From NCBI GenBank assembly GCA_965247735.1, contig CBDFHN010000002.1:4154001-4218000 (forward strand): a DNA stretch of 64,000 nucleotides. Reading direction: 5' to 3'. This DNA is from JAOXRU01 sp965247735. Its GTDB lineage: Bacteria > Bacteroidota > Bacteroidia > Flavobacteriales > Flavobacteriaceae. Shown one piece after another: positions 1 through 7,824 of this stretch. Each line of letters opens with the position of its first letter. The first letter of the stretch is position 1. Both the position numbers and the translations under genes were made by a program. The notes under the pieces are model-generated. The model was not told where the DNA came from. It searched no databases and saw only the letters and a list, made by a program, of their open reading frames with translations.

Positions 1-60
1 CACCATATTAACATTATTAAAGAAAGATATATTTAAGTAAAAAACTGCTAACACCATGGA

Positions 61-84
61 TAATTAATTCATGTGAATTAATTA
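61..84. promoter_or_regulatory. Perfect 10-bp inverted repeat in the left intergenic region
   Basis: TAATTAATTC (61-70) and GAATTAATTA (75-84) are perfect inverted repeats around a 4-nt loop. Positions 1-278 hold no convincing gene. A possible -7 element TAAATTTG lies at 228-235, 43 bp before the first ATG. The nearest TTG (200-202) is 25 nt upstream of it, a little far for a Bacteroidota promoter. The dyad could be an operator or the end of a gene lying further left; the sequence does not decide. Confidence 0.45.
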
Positions 85-278
85 CCTTTCTGCACTTGTG
101 GAAAAGATCTCGCAAGTTTAACCGCAAAACAATCATACACAAAAGTATTGGTAACCATATAAAAAAGGATCAATACTATTGAAGATTTGCCCAATATGTT
201 TGGAGACCTAAGAAAATAGAGAAAGCATAAATTTGAACGATTCTTGTTTCTTTACTTGAACTATTTTAATAGCAAAAT

Positions 279-854
279 ATGAGTGAATTCTTAGCATATA
301 TAAATAAGATTAATATTATCAAAGAAGATACTTTTAAAGAGCTCCAAAAGTGTTTTAGACCATTGCAACTTCGTAAAAATGATTTTTTTGCTCAAGAAGG
401 TGAACATGCTCAACATGTTGGATTCCTAAAAAAAGGAATTGTAAGAGCGTTTTTTTTAAACCAAGACGGAAAAGAATATAACAAACAATTTTTTGTAGGC
501 CCATCAATTATTGGTGCATACACTTCATTACTTACCAAACAATCAAATAAAATAGCACAGCAAGCCTTAACAGATTGTGAAATACTTATTGCCGATTTTA
601 AGGATATGGAAAAACTATATGATAAGTTTCATGATTTAGAAAGGTTGGGTAGAAAGATTGCAGAGTTTTATTTTTTAGAAAAAGAACAAAAAGAAATTGA
701 AATGGCACTGCTTGATGCTGACAAAAGGTATTTAATTATGAGAGAAAAATTTCCAACTATAGAGTTGACTATTCCTCAATATCATATAGCTTCTTATTTG
801 GGTATATCTCCAACGCAATTGAGCAGAATCAGAAGAAAATTCAATACTCACTAG
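279..854 (+). CDS. Crp/Fnr family transcriptional regulator
   Basis: This 191-aa protein has the layout of short Bacteroidota Crp/Fnr regulators. A cyclic-nucleotide-binding-like beta barrel fills about residues 20-120 (segments FAQEGEHAQHVGFLKKGIVR and YNKQFFVG). A C-terminal helix-turn-helix ends in IASYLGISPTQLSRIRRKF. It has no cysteine cluster for a Fe-S centre, so it is not a classical Fnr, and the effector is unknown. The ATG at 279 follows a TAAATTTG -7 element at 228-235. A perfect 14-bp palindrome lies just after its stop and before the next gene, so control of the downstream membrane protein and DUF2147 gene is plausible but inferred. Confidence 0.9.
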   Translation: MSEFLAYINKINIIKEDTFKELQKCFRPLQLRKNDFFAQEGEHAQHVGFLKKGIVRAFFLNQDGKEYNKQFFVGPSIIGAYTSLLTKQSNKIAQQALTDCEILIADFKDMEKLYDKFHDLERLGRKIAEFYFLEKEQKEIEMALLDADKRYLIMREKFPTIELTIPQYHIASYLGISPTQLSRIRRKFNTH

Positions 855-859
855 TTTTC

Positions 860-927
860 TTTACATATGTAAATGTGAGAAAGTAAATAATCATTGAAAT
901 TTGCACATAATTAAAGTGATTTCAATG
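860..927. promoter_or_regulatory. Two dyads between the Crp/Fnr gene and the next gene
   Basis: TTTACATATGTAAA at 860-873 is a perfect 14-bp palindrome, 6 bp after the regulator's stop codon. A second perfect inverted repeat follows: CATTGAAAT (892-900) and ATTTCAATG (919-927) around an 18-nt loop. There is no U-run, so neither looks like an intrinsic terminator. A regulator-binding site upstream of the membrane protein gene is the favoured reading. Confidence 0.5.
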
Positions 928-981
928 TATTATCATTAAAAATATATTTATGGTAAATATTGGTTGCAAAACAATTATTAC

Positions 982-1470
982 ATGAATCGTATTTTGGGAT
1001 ATTTTTTTATTGCATTCTTTTCAATTTTTTTAGGAAGTCAAATAACGGAAGGTTATCTATTAGTTCCATATTGGAAAACATTATCTGCTACCGAATTTTA
1101 TGAATACTATTCCCAATTTGGATTAATAATAGGAAGGTTTTATACCATGCTAACTATTATTGCTGCATTGCTTCCAATATACATCAGTATCTATTGTTTT
1201 TATAAGAAATCTAGCGCATTAACATATTCACTTATATCCACTTTTTTTACTTTTTTATGCATAGGACTATTCTATGTTTATTTTAAAGAAACTAATCAAC
1301 AGTTTTTTGATGCAAATTTTAGTGCATCTCAATTAAAATCTGAATTAGAAATTTGGGAGTACTGGCATTGGAGTAGAGTAATTTTAGAATTTTTGGCTCT
1401 AGTTTTTTTAATCTTAACTTTTAAAATTCTAACAAATAAAAAAACTGAGGAGTATATAAAAACCTTTTAA
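982..1470 (+). CDS. Four-helix membrane protein, DUF1772-like
   Basis: This 162-aa integral membrane protein has about four transmembrane helices. Helix 1 follows the N-terminal MNRILGYFF, and the last ends near ...LVFLILTF. Size, topology and the conserved-looking WHWSRV segment resemble the DUF1772 (anthrone-oxygenase-like) membrane family, but the match is only suggestive and no function is assigned. An in-frame TTG at 964 would add six residues. The ATG at 982 was preferred because it starts directly before the first hydrophobic helix. It is 14 bp upstream of the DUF2147 gene and probably co-transcribed with it. Confidence 0.6.
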   Translation: MNRILGYFFIAFFSIFLGSQITEGYLLVPYWKTLSATEFYEYYSQFGLIIGRFYTMLTIIAALLPIYISIYCFYKKSSALTYSLISTFFTFLCIGLFYVYFKETNQQFFDANFSASQLKSELEIWEYWHWSRVILEFLALVFLILTFKILTNKKTEEYIKTF

Positions 1471-1484
1471 CAGATGATACAATA

Positions 1485-1904
1485 ATGAAGTACCTATCTA
1501 TATTTTTTATAGTGCTTTTAAGCATAACAACTAATGCCCAAACTATTATTGGACAATGGGAAACCTATGATGACAAAACCAAAGAGAAAAAAGCAATTAT
1601 TGAGGTTTACCAAACCAATAACCACTATTTCGCCAAAATAATTAAAAGTTTTATTGGAGAAAAAAATGCCCGTTGTAAAACTTGTAAGGGAGTAAAAAAG
1701 AACGAACCAATAATTGGCTTAGTTATTATTGAAAACATCAAAAAAGATGGAGATGAATTTAATGGAGGTTCTATTCTAGATCCAGAAAATGGAGTAGTTT
1801 ACAAGTGTTATTTAAAGTTAATAAATACTAATAAACTGAAAGTAAGAGGTTATCTTGGATTTTCTTTTTTTGGCAGAACTCAATATTGGATTCGGAAAGA
1901 ATAA
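1485..1904 (+). CDS. DUF2147 domain-containing secreted protein
   Basis: This 139-aa protein has a Sec signal peptide (about residues 1-18, ending TTNAQ) followed by a DUF2147 domain. That domain starts with IIGQWETYDD, contains a central CKTCKG pair of cysteines and the LDPENGVVYKCYLKL core, and ends in the family's RTQYWIRKE. DUF2147 proteins are small periplasmic or outer-membrane-associated proteins of unknown role in Bacteroidota and Proteobacteria. The two nearby cysteines could form a disulfide. The gene starts 14 bp after the upstream membrane protein, so the two likely share a transcript. Confidence 0.85.
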   Translation: MKYLSIFFIVLLSITTNAQTIIGQWETYDDKTKEKKAIIEVYQTNNHYFAKIIKSFIGEKNARCKTCKGVKKNEPIIGLVIIENIKKDGDEFNGGSILDPENGVVYKCYLKLINTNKLKVRGYLGFSFFGRTQYWIRKE

Positions 1905-1960
1905 TAAGGGCATAACATAACCAATTTTTATATAACCAGTACAACTTTGCATAGGAGGTG

Positions 1961-2098
1961 ATGATGTCAATAAATAATATTGAAAAACTTGCTATGGTAT
2001 TTTATATGAAATACATATTTCTCTTATTGTTGTCTGTGCATTTTTTATATTTGAAATTGTTATGTGGGAACATGTCTAATATGGCACTTACTAGCTAG
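1961..2098 (+). CDS. Possible 45-aa hydrophobic small protein with a perfect Shine-Dalgarno
   Basis: An ORF of 45 codons begins ATGATGTCA at 1961 and ends at TAG 2098. It encodes a short N-terminus followed by one hydrophobic helix (KYIFLLLLSVHFLYLKLL). It is preceded by AGGAGGTGATG (1953-1963), a full match to the 16S anti-Shine-Dalgarno, which is unusual in Bacteroidota. The ORF overlaps copy A of the dispersed repeat. The frame that is best conserved between repeat copies is a different one, so this may be chance. No homologue is recognised. Confidence 0.25.
   Translation: MMSINNIEKLAMVFYMKYIFLLLLSVHFLYLKLLCGNMSNMALTS
2005..2085 (+). repeat. Dispersed intergenic repeat, copy A (partial)
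   Basis: The core TTATTGTTGTCTGTGCA followed by TTTTTTATATTTGAAATTG matches the copies at 4718-4840 and 10300-10422, including the trailing ...GGGAAC...AATATGG segment. All three copies have the same orientation and lie just upstream of a + strand gene. In one frame the core reads as a degraded hydrophobic peptide (ISLIVVCAFFIFEIVMW here, ILLIVVCMFFIFKVAIL in copy C). It may therefore descend from a membrane-protein gene fragment. Confidence 0.6.
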
Positions 2099-2119
2099 TT
2101 GAACAAGTAAAAAAATATA

Positions 2120-2710
2120 ATGCAACAAGAGTTTAAAAAATATTTAGAGTCTTATCTCAAATTATTTCCTGATTTAGGCTCGGAGGAATTGGCTTTTTTA
2201 AGTTCATATTTAACAATTGAAAAATATAAGAAAAAGGAGTTTTTATTTACTAGAGGAGAAGTTCAAAAAGACATTGGATTTGTATGCAAGGGACTCTTAA
2301 GAAGATATTATATTAATGAAAAAGGGAATAAAATAACCACTGGTTTTATAAATGAAAACAAATATGCAACCGATTATCCTGCTTTTATAAGGCAAAAACC
2401 ATCCAAGTATTTTATTGAATGCCTTGAACCATCTATACTCATAAAATTACCTTATGATAAAATTCAAGAGGGCTTTGGCAAGTTTAAAACTAGTGAAATG
2501 TATGGCAGACTAATAGCTGAATATGTATTGACTGTACAGACAGATAGGGTTGAGAGTTTTTTATTCAAAAATGCTGAAGAACGGTACCTTGATTTTATTG
2601 AACACAACAAAGATATTATCAATAGAATTAGTCTATCTCATTTAGCATCGCACCTAGGAATAGAACGGCAATCATTAAGTAGAATTAGAAGTAAGCTCGC
2701 TAAAAAATAA
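2120..2710 (+). CDS. Crp/Fnr family transcriptional regulator
   Basis: This 196-aa paralogue of the Crp/Fnr protein at 279-854 has an effector-binding barrel over about residues 20-125 (FLFTRGEVQKDIGFVCKGLL, KITTGFINENKYATDY) and a C-terminal HTH with LASHLGIERQSLSRIRSKL. No Fe-S cysteines or defined cAMP-binding signature are evident. The imperfect dyad TGTCACAAATGTGTCA lies 4 bp after its stop codon and 57 bp before the secreted M20 peptidase gene. Regulator and dyad therefore suggest control of the peptidase, by inference. The start at 2120 is the first ATG and suits the family length. Confidence 0.9.
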   Translation: MQQEFKKYLESYLKLFPDLGSEELAFLSSYLTIEKYKKKEFLFTRGEVQKDIGFVCKGLLRRYYINEKGNKITTGFINENKYATDYPAFIRQKPSKYFIECLEPSILIKLPYDKIQEGFGKFKTSEMYGRLIAEYVLTVQTDRVESFLFKNAEERYLDFIEHNKDIINRISLSHLASHLGIERQSLSRIRSKLAKK

Positions 2711-2713
2711 TTT

Positions 2714-2729
2714 TGTCACAAATGTGTCA
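2714..2729. promoter_or_regulatory. Crp-like imperfect dyad upstream of the M20 peptidase gene
   Basis: TGTCACAAATGTGTCA matches its own reverse complement at 12 of 16 positions (TG-CACA--TGTG-CA). It lies directly after the Crp/Fnr gene and before the peptidase gene. Its size and symmetry fit a Crp/Fnr-family site, but no consensus for this regulator can be derived from one site. Confidence 0.35.
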
Positions 2730-2786
2730 GGTAAAACATAGCAGTATATCGCATTTTTGCAGTATTAATTTTAAAGAATTGTAAAA

Positions 2787-4091
2787 ATGACTTCAAATAA
2801 AAAAATAATAAAACTTATCTTAATCATACCTATTCTATTTTTTGGATTAATTACCAGTGGTCAAAATGTAAAGGTTAAAACTTCTATACATACAACTGTT
2901 CAAGAACAAACAAATAGGATTTTTGATAGCCTTGTAACCATCCGTCGTGATTTTCATATGAATCCTGAAGTGTCAGGAAAAGAAAAACGAACGTCAGAAA
3001 AGATTGCAGCATATTTATTAGCATTGGGACTTGAAGTTAAAACAGATATTGGAGGCTATGGAGTTGTTGGAATCTTAAATACTGGTAAAAAAGGAAAACG
3101 CATTGCATGGAGAGCAGATATGGATGCAATGCCATCAGATATTGCTGATGTTGTAGATTTTCCATCAAAAAAAGAAGGGGTAAGGCATATTTGTGGGCAC
3201 GATGTGAATATTACAATTGCACTTGGAATAGCAAATGTAATGGCTAGCCAGAGGGAGAAACTAACGGGCATAGTCTATTTTATATTTCAACCTTCCGAAG
3301 AAAGATATACGGGGGCAAAAGCAATGATTGACGACGGCTTGTTTGATATGATTAATCCAGATGAAATTTATGGTTCGCACATAGGGCCTATGCCAGCAAC
3401 TGTTATTTCTACTAAACCTGAATGGATGTTTGCAGATTATAAAACCGTTAAAATTTCATTTAAAAATTCAAGTAAAAATGAAGCAATTATAGCCTATAGC
3501 AAAAAACTTATTATGGACCTTCAAAATGTTGCGCCAGATAGTAAGTTTTGGAATCCTAATAACTTGGGAGATCCAGATATAGGTCTTGGAAACCCAAACA
3601 CTATTTTTAAGAATTATCTTTTTGTAAATCAAAAAAGTTTTAATGTTGTGGAAACAGATAAGGAAATAGCTATAGAAGCTTATATTGGATCTAGTGTAAT
3701 GGAAAAATTAGATTCGGTAATACCACAATTTAAAAAAGATATTAGGAACTCTAAATATGCAAAAAAACTTATTGATGTTGAATATTCTTTTGAAAGAGCA
3801 AATTTATACAATGATAAAAATTTAACCAAAAATTCTTTGGCTCATATAGCTCAGATTTATGGAAAGGAAAATATAATTCTTTTGTATGGAGAAATGCCTG
3901 ATTATAGAGGAGATGACTTTGCTTATTTTCAAGAACATGTACCCGGTGTATATTTTTATTTAGGTGGTTCAAATTTTCAAAAAGGAATAATTTCAATGCC
4001 ACATGCACCTAACTTTCAAGTTGATGAAAATTGTATTAAAACAGGGGTAAATTATTTTTCATCATTGATAATTGAAAGACTTTTTAATTGA
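2787..4091 (+). CDS. Secreted M20-family amidohydrolase/peptidase
   Basis: This 434-aa metal-dependent amidohydrolase resembles the M20D (hippurate hydrolase/aminoacylase-like) group. It has an N-terminal hydrophobic export signal (residues about 6-25, ending TSGQ). RRDFHMNPEVSGKE is the usual M20D opening, WRADMDAMP carries the first active-site aspartate, HICGHD binds metal and PSEERYTGAKAMIDDG holds the catalytic glutamate. YGSHIGPM and the late PHAPNF supply further histidines. The CGHD-x-H motif reads CGHDVN here, so one usual histidine ligand is replaced by asparagine. It probably acts in the periplasm on N-acyl amino acids or small peptides. The gene stands alone after the Crp/Fnr gene and its dyad. 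Confidence 0.85.
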   Translation: MTSNKKIIKLILIIPILFFGLITSGQNVKVKTSIHTTVQEQTNRIFDSLVTIRRDFHMNPEVSGKEKRTSEKIAAYLLALGLEVKTDIGGYGVVGILNTGKKGKRIAWRADMDAMPSDIADVVDFPSKKEGVRHICGHDVNITIALGIANVMASQREKLTGIVYFIFQPSEERYTGAKAMIDDGLFDMINPDEIYGSHIGPMPATVISTKPEWMFADYKTVKISFKNSSKNEAIIAYSKKLIMDLQNVAPDSKFWNPNNLGDPDIGLGNPNTIFKNYLFVNQKSFNVVETDKEIAIEAYIGSSVMEKLDSVIPQFKKDIRNSKYAKKLIDVEYSFERANLYNDKNLTKNSLAHIAQIYGKENIILLYGEMPDYRGDDFAYFQEHVPGVYFYLGGSNFQKGIISMPHAPNFQVDENCIKTGVNYFSSLIIERLFN

Positions 4092-4287
4092 AAAAGAATA
4101 ATTGTCAAGATAATGTATAAAAATAGAGACCTGTTTTTGTAGGTGGTTCAACTTATAAATGCATGTTTTTGAAGTTGCCTAACACAAATAATGTTGTATA
4201 ATAATGACTAAAAGGCATTAATAACCGTACTGTTATCATGTTTTATTATTTGTGTCTTTTTTTAGAATAAGATAGCGTTGTTTTTTT
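4092..4287. other. Non-coding stretch before the tandem repeat
   Basis: No coding sequence is supported between the M20 gene and the 21-bp repeat. A GCCTAAC heptamer near 4178 resembles one arm of an integron recombination site. No matching GTTRRRY partner was found at a sensible distance, so no attC site is called. Confidence 0.5.
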
Positions 4288-4490
4288 GGTAGGCGGTAAT
4301 ATAGTTCTGGTAGGAAGCACTATAGTTCTAGTAGGAAGCACTATAGTTCTGGTAGGAAGCAATATAGTTTTGGTAGGAAGCACTATAGTTTTGGTAGGCG
4401 GCAATATAGTTCTGGTAGGCGGCAATATAGTTTTGGTAGGAGGCAATATAGTTTTGGTAGGAAGCACTATAGTTTTGGTAGGAAGCAATT
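4288..4490. repeat. 21-bp tandem repeat (about 9.7 units)
   Basis: Ten GGTAGG-type units start at 4288, 4309, 4330, 4351, 4372, 4393, 4414, 4435, 4456 and 4477 with an exact 21-bp period; the last is partial. A typical unit is GGTAGGAAGCACTATAGTTTT. Variation is limited to a few positions (AAG/CGG/AGG, CAC/CAA/TAAT, TCT/TTT). Several frames stay open across it on both strands, but none has an ATG, so coding is doubtful. Five unit junctions contain TAGTTTTG, a match to the Bacteroidota -7 element TAnnTTTG; four others read TAGTTCTG. The 21-bp period equals two helical turns. Confidence 0.9.
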
Positions 4491-4717
4491 GTCAGTTTCT
4501 ATAAACGACCTTAGTTCTAATGATAGTAAGGGATATGATCATAATCTGTTAAATTAGTTTTAGATATTAAAAAGCAATTTATGTATTGATTTTAAAGACT
4601 GTGCTAAGTGTTTTTGGCACTTTTTGCTTCTATGGGCTATAAATTATTTTTACTTTACATATAGTACTTATAAGTTTGATATCATGAAGATTTAAAAGAA
4701 ACGGATATATTAAAATT
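4491..4717. other. Non-coding stretch after the tandem repeat
   Basis: No gene is supported here. A weak hairpin AAGTG-N7-CACTT followed by TTTTT near 4606-4627 could end a + strand transcript from the repeat region, but the stem is short. Confidence 0.4.
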
Positions 4718-4840
4718 TCAAATTTATAGGTTTTCTGTATTGCATGCATATTCTTCTAATTGTTGGCTGTATGTTTTTTTATATTTGAGATAGCTATGGA
4801 AGAGATAAATATGATGTGGTGTTTGTTTGATAGTTATGTG
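4718..4840 (+). repeat. Dispersed intergenic repeat, copy B
   Basis: This aligns over about 120 bp with copy C (10300-10422). Shared blocks are TTTATAG, TGCATG, TATTCTTCT-ATTGTT, CTGTATG-TTTTTTATATTT, TAGCTAT and the tail TGGTGTTTGTTT. It ends 15 bp before the unknown 404-aa gene. Small indels (one T in the T-run, several bases near TGCATGCATA) break the hydrophobic frame that is open in copy C. Confidence 0.7.
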
Positions 4841-4855
4841 TAATTTAAAAAAGAA

Positions 4856-6070
4856 ATGAGAATAGTAATTGATTATAATAAAGCAAAGGGTAAAACAAAA
4901 AAGAAGTCAATAATAGCAAGTATTGTAGAAATATTCTTGAGCTATCATCTTGCAGGGAACTACTACGGTGAGAGTTTTGATTCAATTTTTGTGGAGTTTA
5001 TTGAGAACCCAAAACCAACCAAGAAATTTAAAAGACGCATACTTTATGGAAATATAGCAGAAATAGAAGTACTTCAAACTTTTACCTATACTGATAACGT
5101 AACAGTTTTAGAATTCAAAAAAATATTTGATGCTTTTATGGATGCATTGGTCTATTTAGATGAAATAAAACTTGAAGATTTTAATAATAAAGAATTCTTT
5201 AAGGATTTAAAAATGCTTGAAGATAAGTTTCCTATAAATGAAAAAGAGCTAGTAGAAATCAGAAAAAAAAGTAAGGAAATAGAATCTAAAATTTATACAA
5301 GTCGAAATAATAACGCAGCTTTTGATAAAAGACAACAAGCAAAACAAATTCCGTTTAGAGAGCTTGTACTATCACAAAACGAACTGGTTCCTACGAATAG
5401 AAAAAAAACCTTGCCAATTTCGATTCAAGGAGATTTTATGACTCGATATATTCGTAATGAAGCAAGAAAATTAAAGTTTAAAGGGCAGTATCATACCGTT
5501 ACTATAACGCTTAACGATAATTATAAAATAAAAAAAGGAACAGAAGGCTTAACTATATTAGTACCTTTTGATTTAGAGAAGTACAAGGAAGTTTATCCCA
5601 ATTTTGAGGTAGATCTACCATTAAAAAAAACTATTCCAAATGACAATGAACAAGAGGTTAACAATTTTTTATCTAAATTAATAATAGATGCTTTAAAATA
5701 TGCTAAGAGCGAAAACATTTATTTACCCATAGATGAACTGATTGAAATTATAGAGAAGTTTCGAGAAAGTAATTACAAATTTGAATGGTATCATAAAAGT
5801 AGATTATTTAAAGACCTTGGTGTTAAAGCGAGGCTTCATTGCAAACTAACGAATCATAATTTTTCTTTGGACTTTGTGCTAATGAAAGGAAATAAAGAAG
5901 TTTTTAGAAAAAAAATCCACCAAAGTCATCCTTGGCATGAAGGATGGAGAAATTATTACGAAGATATAATCTTAGAAGACAATCACTTAGTAGTAACCAG
6001 ACAATACGCAGGAAAATCTATTTTTAAGATAAGTTCAAAGGAAATATTGGAGATAGTAGCAAAGCCATGA
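4856..6070 (+). CDS. Hypothetical protein, 404 aa, unrecognised
   Basis: I do not recognise this protein. It is soluble, with no signal peptide or transmembrane segment, and rich in lysine and glutamate. It appears to have two alpha/beta modules: about residues 20-160 (beta segments ESFDSIFVEFIENP and NIAEIEVLQTFTY, then helices) and about 200-404 (GQYHTVTITLNDNY, TILVPFDLEKYKEVYP, DFVLMKGNKEVFRKK, DNHLVVTRQYAGKSIFKI). A charged linker joins them. The layout recalls immunity or small-molecule-binding proteins, but that is only an impression. It is an isolated gene, 366 bp downstream of the 21-bp tandem repeat and directly after dispersed repeat copy B, within an accessory region. Confidence 0.6.
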   Translation: MRIVIDYNKAKGKTKKKSIIASIVEIFLSYHLAGNYYGESFDSIFVEFIENPKPTKKFKRRILYGNIAEIEVLQTFTYTDNVTVLEFKKIFDAFMDALVYLDEIKLEDFNNKEFFKDLKMLEDKFPINEKELVEIRKKSKEIESKIYTSRNNNAAFDKRQQAKQIPFRELVLSQNELVPTNRKKTLPISIQGDFMTRYIRNEARKLKFKGQYHTVTITLNDNYKIKKGTEGLTILVPFDLEKYKEVYPNFEVDLPLKKTIPNDNEQEVNNFLSKLIIDALKYAKSENIYLPIDELIEIIEKFRESNYKFEWYHKSRLFKDLGVKARLHCKLTNHNFSLDFVLMKGNKEVFRKKIHQSHPWHEGWRNYYEDIILEDNHLVVTRQYAGKSIFKISSKEILEIVAKP

Positions 6071-6217
6071 AATAATATTCTTAAAATAAAAAACTGCATA
6101 ACTTTAATGTAAAACTATAAAAAGGTTAGAAGTATATTTCTTGTTGGTTACAAACAGTAAATAGAATAATGGCTGTAACACAATTAAAATTTAAAGGTCT
6201 TTATAAAAACGTAATAT

Positions 6218-7666
6218 ATGAACAAATTAGCCTTTACTATTATTCTATTCTTTCCATTATTTTTATTTTCCCAAAACTGTGATTGTGAATCTAATTTTAA
6301 TTGGGTAAAAAAAACATTTGAAGAAAATGATGCTGGATTCTCTTATGTAATTGAAAATAAGGGAGAAGAAACTTATAAAAAACACAACGAGTTATTTCTA
6401 AAAAAGGTAAAGCAGATTAGCACATTGGATAGCTGTATAGCAACTATACAGGAGTGGCTTACTTTTTTTCGCTCTGGTCATGTTTCAATTAATACATTGT
6501 ATAATGAACCTAGTAAAAACACGTCTATTGATATAAGCAACGAAGCAATAATTGAACGATATAGAGGGACTGAAAAAATAGATATTGATCTAACGGAATT
6601 TACGACATACCTAGCATCTAAGAGCAAAATGGATTATGAAGGTATTTGGACTTCCAGTTCGTATAAAATGGGAGTAAGAAAAATTGGAAACAACTACGTA
6701 GGATTTATTATTGAAGCTGACGGAGTATATTGGACCAAAGGGCAAATTAAATTCATAATAAAAGGAGATAACTCTTCGGTATATTATATGAAAGATCATT
6801 CTAAGCAGACTTTTACTAGTACAGCCCTTATGGGTAATAATTATTTACAAATGGGTTTTATTACACTTAAAAGATTGAGCCCTAAGTATAGTAGCAACCC
6901 TAAGATTGAGAATTATCTGAAATCAATTTCTGCCAATAAACCTTATTTTGAAATTATTGATAAGGAAACAACTTATTTAAGAATTCCAACATTTTCTGGT
7001 TCCGAGAAGAAGGATATTGATAGTGTTATTAAGGCTAATAAAGAATTGATCTTAAAAACTCCAAATCTAATTATCGATATTAGAAATAATGGAGGAGGAA
7101 GTGACCGTAGTTATAAAGAGTTGTTGCCCATACTGTATACAAATCCTATACGAACTGTTGGAGTTGAATTTCTTTCTACACCACTAAATAATCAACGTAT
7201 GTTAGATTTTATTAATGAGCCTAAATATGATTTTGATGAAAAAGAAAAAAAATGGGCACAAGAGTCTTATAATAAATTAGCAAAGCAAGAAGGCAAATTT
7301 GTTAACCTAGATACAACCATTGTTGAAACAACGTCTTATGATACCATCCACTCATTTCCCAAAAATATAGGGGTTATTATTAATGAAAATAATGGTAGTA
7401 CTTCCGAACAATTTTTATTAGCAGCTAAACAAAGTAAGAAAGTTAAATTATTTGGAACAACCACAGCGGGTGTATTAGATATTTCTAATATGTATTTTAT
7501 AAAATCGCCTTGCAAAGAGTTTCAGCTAGGGTATTGTTTATCTAAAAGCATGAGAATTCCTGAAATGACCATTGATAACAGAGGAATTCAGCCAGATTAT
7601 TATATAGACAAAAGTATTCCAAAATATGAATGGACAGCATTTGTAACCAAATTATTGACTAAGTAA
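6218..7666 (+). CDS. S41 family (C-terminal processing-like) peptidase
   Basis: This 482-aa secreted peptidase has a signal peptide over residues 1-18 (ends LFLFSQ). The C-terminal half has the S41 protease core: LIIDIRNNGGGSD is the conserved strand-loop, and NENNGSTSEQFLLAAK carries the likely nucleophile Ser396. It ends in the usual RGIQPDYYID. No PDZ domain is obvious, and the lysine of CtpA-type enzymes is not visible near the strand FGTTTAG, so it resembles the tricorn-like/TSP group found in many Bacteroidota. Likely in the periplasm or outside the cell. It appears monocistronic, followed by a 9-bp dyad (7693-7733). Confidence 0.85.
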   Translation: MNKLAFTIILFFPLFLFSQNCDCESNFNWVKKTFEENDAGFSYVIENKGEETYKKHNELFLKKVKQISTLDSCIATIQEWLTFFRSGHVSINTLYNEPSKNTSIDISNEAIIERYRGTEKIDIDLTEFTTYLASKSKMDYEGIWTSSSYKMGVRKIGNNYVGFIIEADGVYWTKGQIKFIIKGDNSSVYYMKDHSKQTFTSTALMGNNYLQMGFITLKRLSPKYSSNPKIENYLKSISANKPYFEIIDKETTYLRIPTFSGSEKKDIDSVIKANKELILKTPNLIIDIRNNGGGSDRSYKELLPILYTNPIRTVGVEFLSTPLNNQRMLDFINEPKYDFDEKEKKWAQESYNKLAKQEGKFVNLDTTIVETTSYDTIHSFPKNIGVIINENNGSTSEQFLLAAKQSKKVKLFGTTTAGVLDISNMYFIKSPCKEFQLGYCLSKSMRIPEMTIDNRGIQPDYYIDKSIPKYEWTAFVTKLLTK

Positions 7667-7692
7667 AGTAGTTGCAAATAACTAAACATTAC

Positions 7693-7733
7693 TATGGTTG
7701 GTACAACTGAATATAGACAAGGTGCCAACCATA
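7693..7733. promoter_or_regulatory. 9-bp perfect inverted repeat between the S41 and AraC genes
   Basis: TATGGTTGG (7693-7701) and CCAACCATA (7725-7733) are perfect inverted repeats with a 23-nt loop. The arms are more GC-rich than the surroundings. No U-run follows, so a regulatory site for the AraC-type gene or a weak terminator is possible. Confidence 0.45.
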
Positions 7734-7824
7734 TTAAGTGAAAATTTTTAGGTTTTAAGAAATACTCTTGTAATTGTTTTGGGAAAGCTTACATTGTACA
7801 GTGGTTAATACTGAATTAATTAAA

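Noticed and set aside
4175..4205. GCCTAAC resembling an integron attC arm in a region of single, spaced + strand genes
   Set aside because: No matching GTTRRRY arm with attC-like spacing and no integrase were found, and the genes are longer than typical cassettes.
4246..4504. Open frames on both strands across the 21-bp repeat (VLVGSTI-type and PTKTIVL-type heptads)
   Set aside because: A 21-bp unit is seven codons, so any stop-free frame stays open through the array. Both frames start with TTG only, and the + and - products cannot both be real; no ATG or family support exists.
4737..4752. TGCATGCATA near 4741 as a third copy of the lipid-regulon palindrome
   Set aside because: It lies inside dispersed repeat copy B, is not conserved in copy C, and lacks the ATAATAAA flank.
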